From: Hemicentrotus pulcherrimus | Lineage: Eukaryota > Echinodermata > Echinoidea > Camarodonta > Strongylocentrotidae | Assembly (NCBI GenBank): GCA_003118195.1 | Contig: BEXV01000510.1 | Location: forward strand, 155,907 to 177,201 | Reading direction: 5' to 3' | Length of the DNA stretch: 21,295 bases | Shown here: in pieces, positions 18,765 through 21,295 of the stretch | Layout: every line of letters starts with the position of its first letter | Numbering within the stretch: position 1 is the first letter of the stretch | Program-made: the position numbers and the translations under genes | The notes under the pieces: model-generated | Seen by the model: only the letters and a program-made list of their open reading frames with translations | Databases searched by the model: none | What the model was told of the DNA's origin: nothing

Positions 18765-19388
18765 TTTGGAGCGGTGAAAAAAAATCATTACCGCTCGTTA
18801 CCGTTCACCACGTTTAACAGAAGTTGGCGCCCGTTAAGGCAACGCCGTATACGCTCGGCCACCGCTGATGGTCCCTCCTACCGCTCCGAAAGTTTTGAGC
18901 TGCACAAAATATTGCGAGCGGTGAGGAGCGGGCAATTTTCCGCTCCGGCAAAATTCACCACCGCTCCAACAACGCCCAGTCAAAGTTTGGCACCGCTAGA
19001 CGCAAGTTCGTGGACGCTTTGGTCCTGTAGGCCAACGCAGGAATCTTGAACGCTGGACCACCGCTGCTTCGCCAGCTTTGCCCGGGCGGTAATTAAACGT
19101 TGCACAAACTTTGGTGGAGCAGTTGTAAGCGTTTTACGATTGCTGAAACGGTGTCGGGCGTTGAAGCAGTGATCCATTGCGGTGAGGAACTTTGGTTAGG
19201 CGTTGGTATGGAGGTGTCGGAGCGGGACCAACGCTCGCTACCGCTCGCTACCGTTAAACCAACGCTAAAGCAACGCCGACTTCAGCGGTGCACCGTTAAG
19301 GCAACCCCCGTGTTTTCGATTTGTTTCCCATTTTGTGTGCCATGACGAGCGTTGTCGAAATTCGGCCCCCTCTCCATACCGTTCCAGG

Positions 19389-19424
19389 AACGCTCCAGCA
19401 AAGTTCTGGCGGTGAGACCGGGAC
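19389..19424 (-). repeat. Right terminal inverted repeat of the MITE
   Basis: 36-bp partner of the left terminus, followed directly by the right TTAA target-site copy at 19425-19428. Confidence 0.88.
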
Positions 19425-19479
19425 TTAACCTTCAATGTGTACATTTTTGGAGTGAGATAACAAGGAACCATAATTCATG

Positions 19480-19501
19480 CAAAGAAAGCGGTCTTTCTTT
19501 G
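19480..19501. repeat. 22-nt perfect hairpin
   Basis: Arms CAAAGAAAG (19480-19488) and CTTTCTTTG (19493-19501) flank the loop CGGT. There is no T run after it and no gene before it, so it is not called a terminator. Confidence 0.55.
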
Positions 19502-20261
19502 TGATAGCTTTCTTTTGGAGGTCAAAAACCATTCCCCCTCATTTTTTATATTCAGCTTTTCGGTGAATTAGCATGGTAAGGGGAAAGAGAGGGCTTTATA
19601 GTTCATCTCCTATAAAACAAATAGGAAGATATAGAAAAATAGGAGAGAAACATCTCAAGGGCGAATTGTCACAGCTCAAATCACATCGAATGATATGTTC
19701 AATGCATTCGTCACCTTCCTAGATGGAAATGTCCGTCCAGTTGGAAATTACCCGAGCTTTATCCCCTCATCTGCAGAGGAACGTCAGATCGAAAATCTCG
19801 GAAATTGAAAACGACAGGCATCCAATAGATTTTGGTACGGTATGATATTTGAGTTATGGTTTTAGTAATGGAGCCGGGCAGTGACAATCAATCAGTCGGC
19901 CGGCTACAAAGGCTTTCTCAAAGACGGATCATGAAAGGATTATCAATGGACTGTATGCATGATTGACAGTTGTTCTGACGAATGCCACATCTACACAAAA
20001 CTAGGTCATGTAGTAGATGGGCGTGATTTTTCTGCACTATTGTTTGGCTAAGCAACTATTATCACTGGCTACCGATGGTACGTAGCCCTAACATTAGGTT
20101 CTGATTTTTCTTTCAAATTGATTTCATTTTTTTCCCCGTTTCAATATAACATAATCAATTGAGTACATATGTATTCAATAGAAAGACATAAACAATGTAA
20201 TAAGATTGTATAATAGGACTGAAGAACCGAAAACTAGAACAGAATATCGATGACCTAAATA
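19502..20261. other. Non-coding stretch
   Basis: No confident gene. A 58-codon open stretch (about 19635-19808) reads ...ITSNDMFNAFVTFLDG... and ends in TGA, but it has no recognised domain and no splice context. The rest is AT-rich with no recognised repeat. Confidence 0.45.
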
Positions 20262-20560
20262 TACAGTGTGAGTCAAAAAAAAACTTTACACCTAGAAAAA
20301 TGCTAATAATTAAAAAAATCATTTATGAAAAGTAAATTATTATACACCATATGGAAGAGTGTTTCATCCCAAATCGTTGATCCCATTTTGGGTGGTATGT
20401 GTTTACGCTTGGATAAATAGGAGGCATTGTTTGCGAGAGAGCAAAAATGGACTTGCGCCAAATAATGCTTATGTGATGTTTGAATAAAACAATTGGGATT
20501 TACGGTATTAATTCGGTCTTTACAGATCCAAATAACATCCCTACCAAAATTATTCATGTC
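20262..20560 (+). mobile_element. Possible Tc1/mariner-type terminus (partial)
   Basis: TACAGTGTGAGTCAAAAAA (20262-20280) followed by ACTTTACACC has the shape of a Tc1/mariner inverted terminus: a TA target, then CAGTG, a run of A, and a CACC-like word. I found no matching inverted terminus in the window and no DDE-type transposase reading, so this would be one end of a deleted copy. The right limit is arbitrary. The minus-strand frame at 20303-20578 is not recognised as a transposase. Confidence 0.35.
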
Positions 20561-20570
20561 ACACATATCA

Positions 20571-20666
20571 AAACACACACAGAGTCACACTCAATAAGTC
20601 ACATAAACACACGCACACACTCGCGCATACACACACACGCACGCACACACACACACACACACGCAT
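20571..20666. repeat. (CA)n microsatellite with CG interruptions
   Basis: CACA/CACG repeat, cleanest at 20645-20661. The T/H-rich frame over it is an artefact. Confidence 0.95.
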
Positions 20667-20883
20667 AGCAAATTTAGATGCAGACTGACTGAGTCCTTTG
20701 GGAGAAACAACTCATTATCAATGTTAATGCACCAAACTTTCATTTAATGGCATTATGAATGAATTTTAATTCCATTTTGATATCAATTGGGAAAGTTGCA
20801 AATTTACAGTAATGCTCATTACGTAATGATGTCTTGGTTCCAAAAAGGTAACCGCAACACATATGAAGTTATAAACCGTCTGT

Positions 20884-20918
20884 TTGTGGGTGTGCGCGTG
20901 TGTGGGGGTGGGTGTGTT
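20884..20918. repeat. (GT)n microsatellite at the LINE junction
   Basis: GT/GGGT-rich tract directly upstream of the LINE coding remnant. It may mark the 5' truncation point of that insertion. Confidence 0.85.
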
Positions 20919-20925
20919 AGTGTTA

Positions 20926-21276
20926 GGTTCTTTTTGTAAAAAGGAGGATGAGACGTATTCACACCTATTTCTGTTTTGTGAACACGTTCAAAGAATTTGG
21001 CAAGAAATTACAAATAGACTGAATTTAAGGGAAATAGAAATCAATAACTGGAAATTAATTTTCATGGGGATCCAAGGAAACTCTCAAAGAATCAAAATGT
21101 GCAATTCCATTATCCTTATTATAAAATATATCGTATATTTTTCGAGAACAAAAGAAATGCTTCCTTCCATGAACAAAAAGATGATTTCTGACTATAAAGA
21201 TAGGGAAGAGGAATTAGCGATCAAAAGTCATAAATTAGAGCTACACTTACAGAAATGGGAAGAATTGAACATTTAG
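20926..21276 (+). pseudogene. 5'-truncated LINE C-terminus with zinc-knuckle-like motif
   Basis: The frame ending at TAG 21274-21276 reads SFCKKEDETYSHLFLFC, then EHVQRIWQEI. This Cys...His-Leu-Phe...Cys arrangement followed by a tryptophan is the C-terminal zinc-binding segment found after the reverse-transcriptase domain in L1/Tx1-like and related LINE proteins. The codon at 20926-20928 is GGT (Gly) where the family has the first Cys of the motif, either from mutation or because the recognisable LINE sequence starts there. After the motif come a hydrophobic segment (NSIILIIKYIVYFSRTKE) and a charged, helix-like end (KDREEELAIKSHKLELHLQK). The endonuclease and catalytic domains are absent. 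The GT-rich start of the open frame is microsatellite, not protein. The clade is tentative. Confidence 0.75.
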
Positions 21277-21295
21277 AGGACTTATAGTTCTTTTT

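Larger units (their letters stand above)
18729..19424. mobile_element. Non-autonomous TTAA-flanked DNA transposon (MITE), 696 bp
   Basis: Terminal inverted repeats of 36 bp (18729-18764 and 19389-19424) match at 34 positions, with differences only at TIR positions 2 and 12. The left end starts GGCCCGGTCTCGCCGCCAG and the right end reads CTGGCGGTGAGACCGGGAC. Both are flanked by TTAA (18725-18728 and 19425-19428), a target-site duplication typical of piggyBac, with Kolobok another TTAA-using superfamily as I recall. The interior is CpG-rich and built from dozens of degenerate ACCGCTC, AACGC and CCGTTAA words on one strand and their complements on the other. It encodes no transposase; the 65-91-residue frames inside reflect scarce stop codons in GC-rich sequence. 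The high TIR identity suggests a fairly young insertion. Confidence 0.88.

Noticed and set aside
18774..19471. Several 65-91 residue frames on both strands
   Set aside because: They lie inside the GC-rich MITE interior or overlap its right end, where stop codons are scarce. No transposase or other domain is seen.
19480..19501. Hairpin as a transcription terminator
   Set aside because: No T run follows, no gene precedes, and the sequence is eukaryotic, where rho-independent terminators do not apply.
19635..19808. 58-codon open stretch containing MFNAFVTFLDGNVRP
   Set aside because: The residue mix looks protein-like, but it is short, unrecognised, and has no convincing acceptor or donor site. 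A translated search with a hit to a known protein would revive it.
1..21295. Prokaryotic operon, CRISPR array, phage or defence system
   Set aside because: No tandem spaced repeats, no dense coding, no Shine-Dalgarno-linked genes. Composition and repeats are those of an animal nuclear genome.

Overview
This looks like non-coding, repeat-scarred nuclear DNA from an animal, most likely a marine invertebrate deuterostome. An echinoderm such as a sea urchin is my best guess, at low confidence. The reasons are AT-rich sequence without compact genes, many microsatellites (GAT, GA, GT/CA, CT, long G runs), scattered AGGCCTA-type words, tRNA-derived SINEs, eroded LINE fragments and a TTAA-flanked non-autonomous DNA transposon. 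I found no complete host protein-coding gene, no intact tRNA or rRNA gene and no CRISPR array. Nearly every open frame in the window comes from low-complexity repeats, the GC-rich interior of a MITE, or chance.

Layout. Positions 1-3300 hold a short SINE relic (about 1021-1220), a GAT microsatellite (1738-1890), a CpG-richer patch with two CACGTG E-boxes (2285-2440) and the decayed 3' end of a LINE with a GATA tail (2884-3272). Positions 3300-6800 are A-rich and microsatellite-rich: CA/CG, AAAC, a compound GAT/ACT tract, a G run, and a GT-GA-CAGA cluster. A near full-length minus-strand SINE lies at 6770-7016. Positions 8300-10400 are rich in inverted repeats: a 64-nt stem-loop, two adjacent short palindromes, a 122-bp tandem duplication and a 123-nt hairpin with 55-bp arms. 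Positions 11490-11810 carry a 43-bp tandem duplication and a related inverted repeat. SINE copies lie near 13000 and at 16090-16407, and a possible second tRNA-derived family lies at 17440-17602.

Positions 16760-16840 hold a short palindrome between 8-bp direct repeats, followed by a TCTCGCGAGA motif. A small GC-rich promoter-like patch (kappaB/E2F/CCAAT words) sits near 17950. The best-defined mobile element is the 696-bp MITE at 18729-19424. The right end holds a possible Tc1/mariner terminus (20262 onward), CA and GT microsatellites, and a 5'-truncated LINE C-terminus (about 20926-21276).

The recognised elements do not form a pathway. They are independent insertions in intergenic or intronic DNA. 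No new multi-gene system is visible. The most rewarding objects are the MITE and the hairpins at 10114-10236, 8327-8390 and 8574-8633.
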